Shown: piece by piece, positions 41,164-49,091 of the stretch | Layout: each line of letters begins with the position of its first letter | Numbering within the stretch: position 1 is the first letter of the stretch | Source: JBMYRH01 sp049602155 | GTDB lineage: Bacteria > Myxococcota_A > UBA9042 > PHBI01 > JBMYRH01 | Assembly (NCBI GenBank): GCA_049602155.1 | Contig: JBMYRH010000002.1 | Coordinates: forward strand, 324,037 to 388,036 | Direction of reading: 5' to 3' | DNA: 64,000 nucleotides | Notes under the pieces: model-generated | What the model saw: the letters and a program-made list of their open reading frames with translations, nothing else | The model's database searches: none | What the model was told of the DNA's origin: nothing | Made by a program: the position numbers and the translations under genes

Positions 41164-42467
41164 GCCACTCGCTCGTTGCGTTGGTCCTGTGCCTCGGCGC
41201 CTGTGGTGAGGCTGTCGATGACGGCCAGGGGGGGCAGGACGGAGCGGGTGTCATCGCCGGTGATGTGGTTGAGGACGTGACCGCAGGGGCCGACACCTCC
41301 TTGGCCGTGAGTGATGCGGCGTCGACGACCGAGGCTGACGCTCAAGACACACCACAAGACACCGAGCAAGCCGCCGATGACACGACCCTCGTCGAGGACG
41401 TGGCGTCTGTCGAAGACAGCGAGACAGTCGACGTCATGGCCGACGCGACCCCCGCAGACATCGCCATGGCCCCGGACACCACTGTGGACGTGGAGGCACC
41501 CGAGGCGGACAGCACCGAGGATGGAGTGGCTGAAGACGCGATGTCCTCGAGCGATGTGGATGACGCCCCAGAGGACGCTGACACAGCGAGCGCCTCGGAC
41601 ACGGGGGAGTCCGACGTCAGCGCCTCGGACGCTGTCGTGGAGAGCGATGTGGCGGATGTGGCCTCGGTCGAGGATGCAGTCGACGGAGAGGCCATCATTG
41701 ATGGGGCAGGGGGGATCGACGCCTCGGATGACGCGTCGGGTGACGCCGAGGTCATTGAGGACGTCGACACAGGGCCACCGCTCCCCCCCAAGCCGCTGTA
41801 TCTGTTGAGCGTGAACAACGCACAGAAGACGCTCGAGAAGATCAACGTAGAGACCGGAGAGGGGACAGACGTCTGTCAGCTCCCTCCCACGAGCAACTAC
41901 CCGTCTCTGACCTTTAGCCGCGACAACATCCTCTTTGCGTCCCGTCAGGGTCAGTACTTGGACGCGATCGACCCTTGCACGTGCGAGGTCAGCCCCGTGG
42001 GCTCCTACAACGGCTTCACAGGCGTCAACGGGATCACCAGTGACTTTGGGCTCAACCTCTTCGGCGTCTCGCACGTTCAGGATGTGCTCATCAGCATCAA
42101 TTCGCAGAGCGGGTCGGGGACGTCGATCGGGTCGCTCGGGGTGAACTTCGGCTACACAGGAGCCACTTGGTCCGATGAAGAGCAAGTCATCTACGCCATC
42201 GACGCGACCAGCGACGGGCTCTACACCATCTCGCCATCGACAGGCGAGGCCACCTTCGTGGCGCCCCTGAGCTTACCGCTAGGGACGGTCGGCATTGAGA
42301 TGCACCCCGCCAATGGGATCTTGTACGCATGCTCAGATCCGGCGCACCTCCTCGCCGTCGACCTCATCACCGGCGAGGTCACAGACCTCGGCGATATGGG
42401 GCAAAACACCGCATGCAATAACTTGGCGGCGCCTTGGAAAGAGGTGCCTTGCCTCGACGACATATAG
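41154..42467 (+). CDS. Acidic-linker lipoprotein with beta-propeller-like domain (paralogue of 31299-32615)
   Basis: 437 residues. Lipobox CLGAC (Cys17). Residues about 20-205 are low-complexity Asp/Ala/Ser/Thr/Val. The C-terminal domain is strikingly similar to that of 31299-32615: both read YPSLTFSR, IDPCTCE, GVNGITSDxGLNLFGV, SIGSLGxNFGxTGATWS, YAIDAT and IEMHPxNG. The linkers are unrelated in detail, which shows the domain is conserved while the linker drifts. Displayed on the outer membrane; ligand unknown. Start at ATG 41154, inside the end of the PEBP lipoprotein gene. Confidence 0.78.
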   Translation: MRLSHSLVALVLCLGACGEAVDDGQGGQDGAGVIAGDVVEDVTAGADTSLAVSDAASTTEADAQDTPQDTEQAADDTTLVEDVASVEDSETVDVMADATPADIAMAPDTTVDVEAPEADSTEDGVAEDAMSSSDVDDAPEDADTASASDTGESDVSASDAVVESDVADVASVEDAVDGEAIIDGAGGIDASDDASGDAEVIEDVDTGPPLPPKPLYLLSVNNAQKTLEKINVETGEGTDVCQLPPTSNYPSLTFSRDNILFASRQGQYLDAIDPCTCEVSPVGSYNGFTGVNGITSDFGLNLFGVSHVQDVLISINSQSGSGTSIGSLGVNFGYTGATWSDEEQVIYAIDATSDGLYTISPSTGEATFVAPLSLPLGTVGIEMHPANGILYACSDPAHLLAVDLITGEVTDLGDMGQNTACNNLAAPWKEVPCLDDI

Positions 42468-42517
42468 CCCTGTGGGCCCTTTGCGAGGCGACCCCACGAT
42501 GAGCGAGAGGTGTGACG

Positions 42518-43042
42518 ATGAGTGAGACGACGGCTGCGGGCTCTTGGGCCCCCTTTGTGGCGCTGACGATCTGCATGTGGGGCAGCTATGGGGTGCTCTT
42601 GCACGCCGGTCAAGGGGCCATGGCGGACCCGGACAACGGTCGCTATAAGGCGTTCCTCTTCGTGGGGATCGCCTATGTATTGACCGCCGTCCTCGCCCCG
42701 GCTGCCCTCTTATGGTTACGGCAGTCGGACTGGGCGATGACGCCCAGCGGCATGGGGTTGTCGCTCATGGCTGGGGTCGTCGGCGCGGCCGGCGCCTTCT
42801 TCGTCTTGCTCGCGTTTGGCGCCAAGGGCACACCCTCGGTGGTGATGTCGCTGGTCTTCGCGGGGGCCCCGATCATCAACGCCATCATCTCCCTGACCCT
42901 CCACAAGCAGTGGGGAGCTGTACGTTGGCAGTTCATCGCTGGGATCGTGATCGCCGCGATCGGCGGTTATATGGTGGTGACGTTCAAGCCCGGTCCAGCG
43001 AAGGCGCATGGCCCCGAGGCCGTCGCTGCACCTGAGCAGTAG
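42518..43042 (+). CDS. Half-size EamA/DMT-type membrane transporter
   Basis: 174 residues from ATG 42518, with GAGAGG eight bases upstream; GTG 42512 is also in frame. Five hydrophobic segments, including MWGSYGVLLHAG, AYVLTAVLAPAALLWL, VGAAGAFFVLLAFGAKG and WQFIAGIVIAAIGGYMVVTF. This is one EamA repeat of the drug/metabolite transporter superfamily, so it would need to dimerise. The C-terminus is a short charged tail. The substrate is unknown. Confidence 0.75.
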   Translation: MSETTAAGSWAPFVALTICMWGSYGVLLHAGQGAMADPDNGRYKAFLFVGIAYVLTAVLAPAALLWLRQSDWAMTPSGMGLSLMAGVVGAAGAFFVLLAFGAKGTPSVVMSLVFAGAPIINAIISLTLHKQWGAVRWQFIAGIVIAAIGGYMVVTFKPGPAKAHGPEAVAAPEQ

Positions 43043-43076
43043 GCGGGGTCGGTCTGGCTTGATAGACTGCCTGTCG

Positions 43077-44819
43077 ATGCAGCGATTCAGTACGTGGTGG
43101 GCGCTCTTAGCCCTTGGGATGGTCAGCGCGGCTTGGGGGCATGCTCCCGAGGTGGCTGCGAAGGTCGTCGAGGCGCAGCGTGGCCAATCCGGTTGGGTCA
43201 TCCCCAACGGAAAAGAGGCGGTGATCCGCCGCGCGCTCGAGCCGAAAAAGGCCCGAGGCTGGCTGCTCCTCCAAGAGGCGCTCGTGGACCGCGATCGGGT
43301 CATCGTGCACTTCGGCCCCAAGCGTGACGGCGCGCCGCGCCTCAGCGTGACATTGGTCCACCCGACGATGGCGGGGAAGGACGCTGTTACCTTGGAGCAT
43401 GTCGCGATCCTCAGCGTGCCTGGTCCGGCGCCCGAGGCTGACGTCGCGGTCTTGGCGAAGCGCCTGAAGGCCGCGGGCGAGCGGCTCGCAGTGTGGCAGT
43501 TCATCGCGGCCGAGCCGGAGGAGCCGGTGGAGTCGCGTCCGCCAGCAGAGAAGCCCGAGGAGGAGCTGCGCGCCCAAGCGCAGGCGGCGACTCGAACCAT
43601 GGAGACGGTCCGCGCGGCCTTCGCGCGGGGCAATGATGACGAAGTGCGCGCGGCCTTAAAGACCTTGGATGCCGCGACCGTCCGAGACGGTGGTGTCCGC
43701 TTGGAGATGGCGCTGACCTACTCACGCCTGGGAGATGAGGCGGCTGTCCGAGCCATCTCCCAGACCTTCCCCGAGGACGCTGAACTGGGTGAGCAAGCGC
43801 TCTTCGGCCCCGCGCTTCGGGCCGAGCTACCGGACGCCGAGGTGCTCTTTGAGGGCAAGTCCGATGAGGAGATCTGCCTGCTCCATCGGATCGGTGACAT
43901 CCTCTCCCAGGTCGGCCGAACAGGGCCAGCAGAGGCGCTCTTCGAGGCCATCCTGGCGCGTGTCCCAAGCTGCGCCCGTGCCGCCGAGATTTGGGGGCTG
44001 ATGATCCTCGGTCAACGGCAAGGAGACCGTGCGATTGAGATATTGGAGCGACATCAGAGGAACAACCCCTCCGATATTCGCCTCACGCTCGCGCTCTCTC
44101 ACGCCTATCGCATGACCGGGGAGCTGGAAGAGGCCATTCGCCTCTTCCACACGACCGCCGAGACCTTGGCGTTTGACGAGCAGAACCAATACTTGGGCCA
44201 GCTGTTGGCCCTCTACCTGACCAGCAGCACCGTCGAGCAATGGGTTGATCACTGGCGCGAGGTCCTCGAGTGGAAGCCAGACCACGTGACGGGGCGATTC
44301 CTCCTCGGCTCATGCCTCCACTATCTAGACGCCTTCGAGGAGTCCAACGTCCACCTTGAGAAGCTGGTCGGGGTCATCGACCACGAGCCCCGACTCTACG
44401 TGTACCAGGCGATGAACCACTTCAACCTTGGGGACACCGCCAAAGCGCGGGCCTTCCTTGAGGAGGGCATCGCGCTCAAGAAGGTGGACCCCGACGTCTA
44501 CTATTGCAGGGCCGAGATCACCCGGGACACCGAGCGCGACCTCGCCTTGAGTGACCTTGAGCGCTACTTGGTGCTCACCGCGCGGAGTCAGTTTGAGAAC
44601 CCCGGCAAACGCAAGCGCGTGGAGCGCATGCGCGACGCGCTGCTGGCCTGTAAGGCCAACGGGACGGCGGTCTGTGAGGGCCCCTGGGAGCACCCCCGCT
44701 CTCGGGTCATCGGCTTCATCAAGCGCAATGAGCCCACGCTCATCGGCCTCGGAGCGTTACTTCCGCTGCTGCTCTTGGTGGCCATCGTCAGACGCCGTAG
44801 AGCGCGAGCTGCGGCATGA
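43077..44819 (+). CDS. Secreted TPR protein with C-terminal membrane anchor (module copy 1)
   Basis: 580 residues from ATG 43077. Signal peptide about 1-20. An N-terminal domain of about 130 residues is followed by a Glu/Pro/Ala-rich linker (residues about 145-170) and then TPR-like helices to about residue 530. A single C-terminal hydrophobic helix (LGALLPLLLLVAIV) is followed by RRRRAR. The TPR region would face the periplasm. It shares VDPDVYYC...DTERD and CEGPWEHPR with the protein encoded at 47394-49091. Its stop overlaps the start of a large membrane protein (ATGA), so the two form a translation-coupled module. I do not recognise a named family. Confidence 0.75.
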   Translation: MQRFSTWWALLALGMVSAAWGHAPEVAAKVVEAQRGQSGWVIPNGKEAVIRRALEPKKARGWLLLQEALVDRDRVIVHFGPKRDGAPRLSVTLVHPTMAGKDAVTLEHVAILSVPGPAPEADVAVLAKRLKAAGERLAVWQFIAAEPEEPVESRPPAEKPEEELRAQAQAATRTMETVRAAFARGNDDEVRAALKTLDAATVRDGGVRLEMALTYSRLGDEAAVRAISQTFPEDAELGEQALFGPALRAELPDAEVLFEGKSDEEICLLHRIGDILSQVGRTGPAEALFEAILARVPSCARAAEIWGLMILGQRQGDRAIEILERHQRNNPSDIRLTLALSHAYRMTGELEEAIRLFHTTAETLAFDEQNQYLGQLLALYLTSSTVEQWVDHWREVLEWKPDHVTGRFLLGSCLHYLDAFEESNVHLEKLVGVIDHEPRLYVYQAMNHFNLGDTAKARAFLEEGIALKKVDPDVYYCRAEITRDTERDLALSDLERYLVLTARSQFENPGKRKRVERMRDALLACKANGTAVCEGPWEHPRSRVIGFIKRNEPTLIGLGALLPLLLLVAIVRRRRARAAA

Positions 44820-47173
44820 GGTCGGCCCACGCGGCGCGGATCTGTGTGCTCTCGTTGGCTCTCTTGATGGTCACGACAGAGGTCGGGGCTGAGGCGCCTT
44901 TTGACGCGATGGCGCTGCCGCAGGAGCAGGTGCTCGCTTCACTCGATGCGCACCCCTCCGACCCGGTCCTGCTCGCCCGAGCTGCGCGCGAGGCGCGCCG
45001 TGAGGGGCGCTTGGTCGACGCGGCGTGGTTCATGGACCTCGCTGTTCAGTTGCCAGGGGACAGCGCGCTCGTGGCTGAGGAAGCGTACGCCCTGGGCTGG
45101 GACCTCGGTGATAGGCCCGTGAGCGCGTCCTCACCGGCCCCGTTGGCGCCCGCGTGGCCTTGGTGGCTGGCAGCCAGCTTGCTCTTGGTCTGCTTGGGCG
45201 CGACGGCGTGGCGCGTGGGTGACACCCTTGGCTTGAGCGCGCTCTTCGTCGGCGCCGTCGCAGCGGCGCTCATCATGCCCCCGACGGAGGTCTCACGGCC
45301 TTCGCTGCCCGCCGCGTTGATGGCGGTGGGTGACGGCGTGCCGTGCGAGACCCAACCCATGACGTGGCGCGGCGGCCGCCTCTACCTCGCGGCGCGTTGC
45401 GCCGGCACAGATCGACAGCTGATGGTGACCCGGACGGTGCCTGGAGAGCCCGCGATCGCTCACTCACTGCGCCACTCTGTCGGCTACTTGGGGCAGGGGG
45501 GCAGCCCGGAGGTCCAGGTCCTGGTGAACCACGTGGCGATGACCATGGCCTCGGCTGAGGCACAGGGCTACACGATCCCCTCGGCGGTGACGTCGCCTCC
45601 GTCCCGCCTCGACCGCTGGCAAGGGGCCGATCCCGACACCCGGGCGACGCTGCGGATCGCTGCCGGCCTCGTCGCCGCGACCCTCTGGATTGTCCTGACG
45701 CTCTTGGGGCAGCTGCTCAGTCATGTGCGGCGCCACGGGGTGCCGGCGTCGTTGCGTGTCCCGTTGGCGCTCGGGCTCCTCGGCGTGCTCGCCGTCCCGG
45801 CGACGATGCGCATGGTCTACGGGGGATACGACCTCACGGCCCACCTCATCGATGGTGTGATCCCGCGCTATGGGGCCGGCGCCCTCTGGTTCTATGGCCT
45901 CCCGCAGTGGCTCATCAGCGGCGACCATGCCTGGGTGCAGCTCCTCAATCGCCTCTACGGCGTGGGGTGCTTGGTCGGGGTGATCACCCTGACGGGGCGC
46001 TGGTTCCCTGTGGAGGGGGCCCGGCGCGCGGCCGCCTGGCTCGTCGCGACCTTGCCGATCTTCTTCGCTGCGTTCAGCTGCGAGAGCATCCACGCGGGGC
46101 CAACCTTGGGGATCTTGGTCAGCCTGTGGTTGCTGAGCGAGGAGGAGGTGCGACACCCCGTCGCGGCGGCTCTACCCTGGCTCGCTGCCGCGGTTACCCG
46201 CCCCGAGATGGCCGTCATGGCGGCCCTGGCTCCTGGCCTTATCTGGGCGCTGCGGGGCCGCGGCTCCATGGCGCGGCCTGCGACGGTCGGCCCTGTCCTG
46301 CTGGGCGCGGGGGCCATGCTCGCCGCGATCGCCTGGGACACCCTCCAGACCACCGAGGCGATGGTCAGCCAGTCCGCCGTGTCCCTCGGGCCCGACCTCG
46401 TGGGCAAGGCCATCAGCGCGGGCCTCTTCCAGAGCATCTTGGCCGCGCCTCAGGTCACCCCGACGTTGGTCCTGGGGCTCGTCGTAGCGGCCGTCGCCGT
46501 CCCTGCGTTGCGATCAACTTCAGCGCCTATCCTCGCCTTCGCGGTGCTCTGGATGGCGCTCACCGGGGTCGATCATGCGCCTGTGAGCTTGCCGCGCATC
46601 CAGCTGACCCCGTTGCTCCTCTGCGTGCCGCTCGCGGCCGCGGTCGTCCCCGAGCTCTCGCGGGCCTCCAAGGGCCTCCGCGTTGCGCTCGCGCTCCTCT
46701 ACCTTGTCGGCGTGGCGTACAGCGCGACGTCCCTCTGGGCGCCGACCAACGAAGATCACGAAGAGCGGCTTTGGCGCGAAGCGGCTGAGGTGCTCCCGGC
46801 CGGTCCACTCTGTGTCGCGACGATGGGCTACGGCGATAAGCCCGCTGCCGGGCTGAGCCCGCGTCATCACCCCAGCTATTTGCTCGCCGGGCCAGGGCGG
46901 GTGGTGCGCCACTTGGGGGCCCTAGACACGCTCGTGACGACCTGCGAGGGGCCGGTCTATGCGCTCCTCGGGACGCGGTGCCACGTGGCGATGCGTCAGC
47001 CAGGAGAGCCGCGCCCAGGGGCGCAGGGCTTGCCGATCTGCCAGGAGGTGAGGGCCACGCGCAGCTTAGAGCCGCTCATCGAGAGAGACGTCGTCAATCA
47101 CGGTGACTTGGCGTACCCGATGTACCCAGGCTCCGCGACCCTCCCGCTTGGACTCTACCGGGTGGTCAAGTAG
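44816..47173 (+). CDS. Polytopic membrane protein, possibly GT-C glycosyltransferase-like (module copy 1)
   Basis: 785 residues. An N-terminal signal and a short TPR-like region (LLARAAREARREGRLVDAAWFMDLA) come first. Some 11-13 membrane segments follow (residues about 117-640), then a C-terminal soluble domain with several Cys (TTCEGPVYALLGTRCHV). The motif MRMVYGGYDLTAHLIDG in the first large loop carries a conserved Asp and is nearly the same in the second copy, like the acidic first loop of GT-C enzymes. That assignment is inference only. Coupled to the TPR protein upstream (ATGA). Confidence 0.7.
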   Translation: MRSAHAARICVLSLALLMVTTEVGAEAPFDAMALPQEQVLASLDAHPSDPVLLARAAREARREGRLVDAAWFMDLAVQLPGDSALVAEEAYALGWDLGDRPVSASSPAPLAPAWPWWLAASLLLVCLGATAWRVGDTLGLSALFVGAVAAALIMPPTEVSRPSLPAALMAVGDGVPCETQPMTWRGGRLYLAARCAGTDRQLMVTRTVPGEPAIAHSLRHSVGYLGQGGSPEVQVLVNHVAMTMASAEAQGYTIPSAVTSPPSRLDRWQGADPDTRATLRIAAGLVAATLWIVLTLLGQLLSHVRRHGVPASLRVPLALGLLGVLAVPATMRMVYGGYDLTAHLIDGVIPRYGAGALWFYGLPQWLISGDHAWVQLLNRLYGVGCLVGVITLTGRWFPVEGARRAAAWLVATLPIFFAAFSCESIHAGPTLGILVSLWLLSEEEVRHPVAAALPWLAAAVTRPEMAVMAALAPGLIWALRGRGSMARPATVGPVLLGAGAMLAAIAWDTLQTTEAMVSQSAVSLGPDLVGKAISAGLFQSILAAPQVTPTLVLGLVVAAVAVPALRSTSAPILAFAVLWMALTGVDHAPVSLPRIQLTPLLLCVPLAAAVVPELSRASKGLRVALALLYLVGVAYSATSLWAPTNEDHEERLWREAAEVLPAGPLCVATMGYGDKPAAGLSPRHHPSYLLAGPGRVVRHLGALDTLVTTCEGPVYALLGTRCHVAMRQPGEPRPGAQGLPICQEVRATRSLEPLIERDVVNHGDLAYPMYPGSATLPLGLYRVVK

Positions 47174-47288
47174 GTCCCTCGGTGGCGCTCTGTGGGGTGT
47201 GGCGTGCGTCGCTCAGCGCGAGGAGGTCTGCATGGCAGGGTGAGACGACGTCCGCGGCCGAGTGAGAGGAGGATTCGGGAGGTTCTGG

Positions 47289-47354
47289 GCTCTGGAGCCG
47301 ACCTCTGCGGTGTGGCGCTCTGCTCTGGAGCCGACCGCTGCGGTGTGGCGCTCT
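47289..47354 (+). repeat. 33-base tandem repeat, two copies with one mismatch
   Basis: 47289-47321 and 47322-47354 are adjacent copies starting GCTCTGGAGCCGACC and ending GTGTGGCGCTCT, differing at one base (T/G). They lie just upstream of the second TPR gene. The unit length is a multiple of three, so the open frame is kept. Confidence 0.92.
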
Positions 47355-47393
47355 GAGTTGACCGTGTACTGGCCCCTCTGCGAGAGTGGGCGG

Positions 47394-49091
47394 GTGAATG
47401 CTACCGCTGCACCTCCAGGCTTGTCTCGCTTCCTCCTAGGCGCCTCGCTCTGCGTGCTGCTCTTCGGGGCCCCGGGGGTCGACGCGAAGACGCCTGAGTG
47501 GGTGATCACGGCCGAGCGCGAGGCGCTCTTGCGTGATGCCTTGGGGGCTGACGCGCCGCTCGCTGGGGTGGTGCTGAAGGCCGCGGCCATCGAGAAGGCG
47601 CAGGTCGTCTTGAGCTACGGGGCAGCGGGGGTCGAGGCCCCTCAGGCGACGGTCACCTTGGTGCACCCGAGCGCGGCGACGGAGGCGGCGACTCGCCTCA
47701 CACATTTGGCCATTGAGCCGACCCCAGGGCCCGCACCAGCGGCCTTGGTCGAGGCGTTGGCGAAGCGGCTCGAGGCTGCCCAGGGGCTCGACGCGCTGTG
47801 GACACTGCTCGAGGCGCCGCCCGAGGAGCCCGCGAAGCCCGAGGAGCCCAAGGGTGACAAGGCACCTGACCCGAAGGCCGCCGCGGTGGAGGCGCTCCGC
47901 ATGACCTATGCGCGGGGTGATGAGGTGAGCGCGAAGGCGCTCGCGGCGGAGCTGAACACGATCACGGTCGCCGATCCGAACCTGCGCCTTAAGGCGGTCA
48001 TCGTCCTGGCCAAGCTGGGCCTGAAAGACGAGCTGCTCGCGGTCTCCAAGACCTTCACGGGCACGTGGGAGAACGTCGGGCGCGCGCTCCGCGGTGAGCT
48101 GAGTGACCCGGGGGTCTTGCTTCAGGAGTCGGACGCCAAAGCGGCCTGTGAGCGGGCCGACTTGGCCGAGGCGCTCATCGCAGGTGGGCACGCCAAGACC
48201 GCCGAGGCGCTCTACGGCGCCATCCTCGCGGTGAACCCTTCGTGTCATCCCGCGGGGATCGGCTTGGCACTTCAGCACCTCGCCAACGACGCACCGCAGG
48301 CCGCGATCGACCTCTTGCTCCCGTGGCATGAGCGCGACCAACAGGATGAGCAGATCAACACGGCGCTCTCAAGCGCCTATCGTCACTTGGGGGACCTCGA
48401 CAGCGCGATTCGACACTTCCACTTCACGGCTGATAAGCGCGCCCAAGACCCTCAAGCGCGCTTCTTGGGCTTGCTCAACGCGCTCTACCTCAAGGCGAAC
48501 AATGAAGCGTACTGGGCAGAGCATTGGCGTGAGGTGCTGAAGACCCGGCCGGACCACTACGTCGGGCGCTTCTTGCTCGGCGCTTGTTTGCACTACCTGG
48601 ACGAATTCGAGGAGTCCAACGTGCACCTAGATCAGCTCGTCGGGCTACTCGATCACGAGCCGCGACTCTACGTCTACCGAGCGATGAATCGCTTTAATTT
48701 GGGGCAGGTGAAGGAGGCCCGGGCGTTGCTGGATGAGGCCGCCAAGCTGCCGGCGGTGGACCCCGACGTCTACTACTGCATCGGCGAGGTCTCGCGGGAC
48801 ACCGAGCGAGACGTCGCCATCGAGAACCTCGGCCGCTACCTGACGCTCACCGCGCGGAGCTTCTACAGCAACCCCAGTAAGCACGCGCGAGTGACGACGA
48901 TGCGCGACAATTTGGTGGCCTGTGACCGCGACGGTATCGCCGTCTGCGAGGGCCCGTGGGAGCACCCGCGCCCTGTGTTGACCCGCGCCCTGTGGCGGAA
49001 CAAAGCGCTAATGGACTGGACGGTCCTGTTCCTCGCCTTGGGGCTCATCGCCCTCATCGTTCGCCTCGTCAGACGGAAGAGACGGGCATGA
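47394..49091 (+). CDS. Secreted TPR protein with C-terminal membrane anchor (module copy 2)
   Basis: About 565 residues from GTG 47394, chosen because it puts the signal peptide (LLGASLCVLLFGAPGVDA) at the N-terminus. The frame is open back to 47262 across a 33-base tandem repeat, and TTG 47421 is another option. The layout is that of copy 1: N-terminal domain, Glu/Pro/Lys linker (EPAKPEEPKGDKAPD), TPR-like helices, and a last helix before RRKRRA. HYLDEFEESNVHL, VDPDVYYC and CEGPWEHPR are shared with copy 1. Its stop overlaps the next start (ATGA). Confidence 0.75.
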   Translation: MNATAAPPGLSRFLLGASLCVLLFGAPGVDAKTPEWVITAEREALLRDALGADAPLAGVVLKAAAIEKAQVVLSYGAAGVEAPQATVTLVHPSAATEAATRLTHLAIEPTPGPAPAALVEALAKRLEAAQGLDALWTLLEAPPEEPAKPEEPKGDKAPDPKAAAVEALRMTYARGDEVSAKALAAELNTITVADPNLRLKAVIVLAKLGLKDELLAVSKTFTGTWENVGRALRGELSDPGVLLQESDAKAACERADLAEALIAGGHAKTAEALYGAILAVNPSCHPAGIGLALQHLANDAPQAAIDLLLPWHERDQQDEQINTALSSAYRHLGDLDSAIRHFHFTADKRAQDPQARFLGLLNALYLKANNEAYWAEHWREVLKTRPDHYVGRFLLGACLHYLDEFEESNVHLDQLVGLLDHEPRLYVYRAMNRFNLGQVKEARALLDEAAKLPAVDPDVYYCIGEVSRDTERDVAIENLGRYLTLTARSFYSNPSKHARVTTMRDNLVACDRDGIAVCEGPWEHPRPVLTRALWRNKALMDWTVLFLALGLIALIVRLVRRKRRA

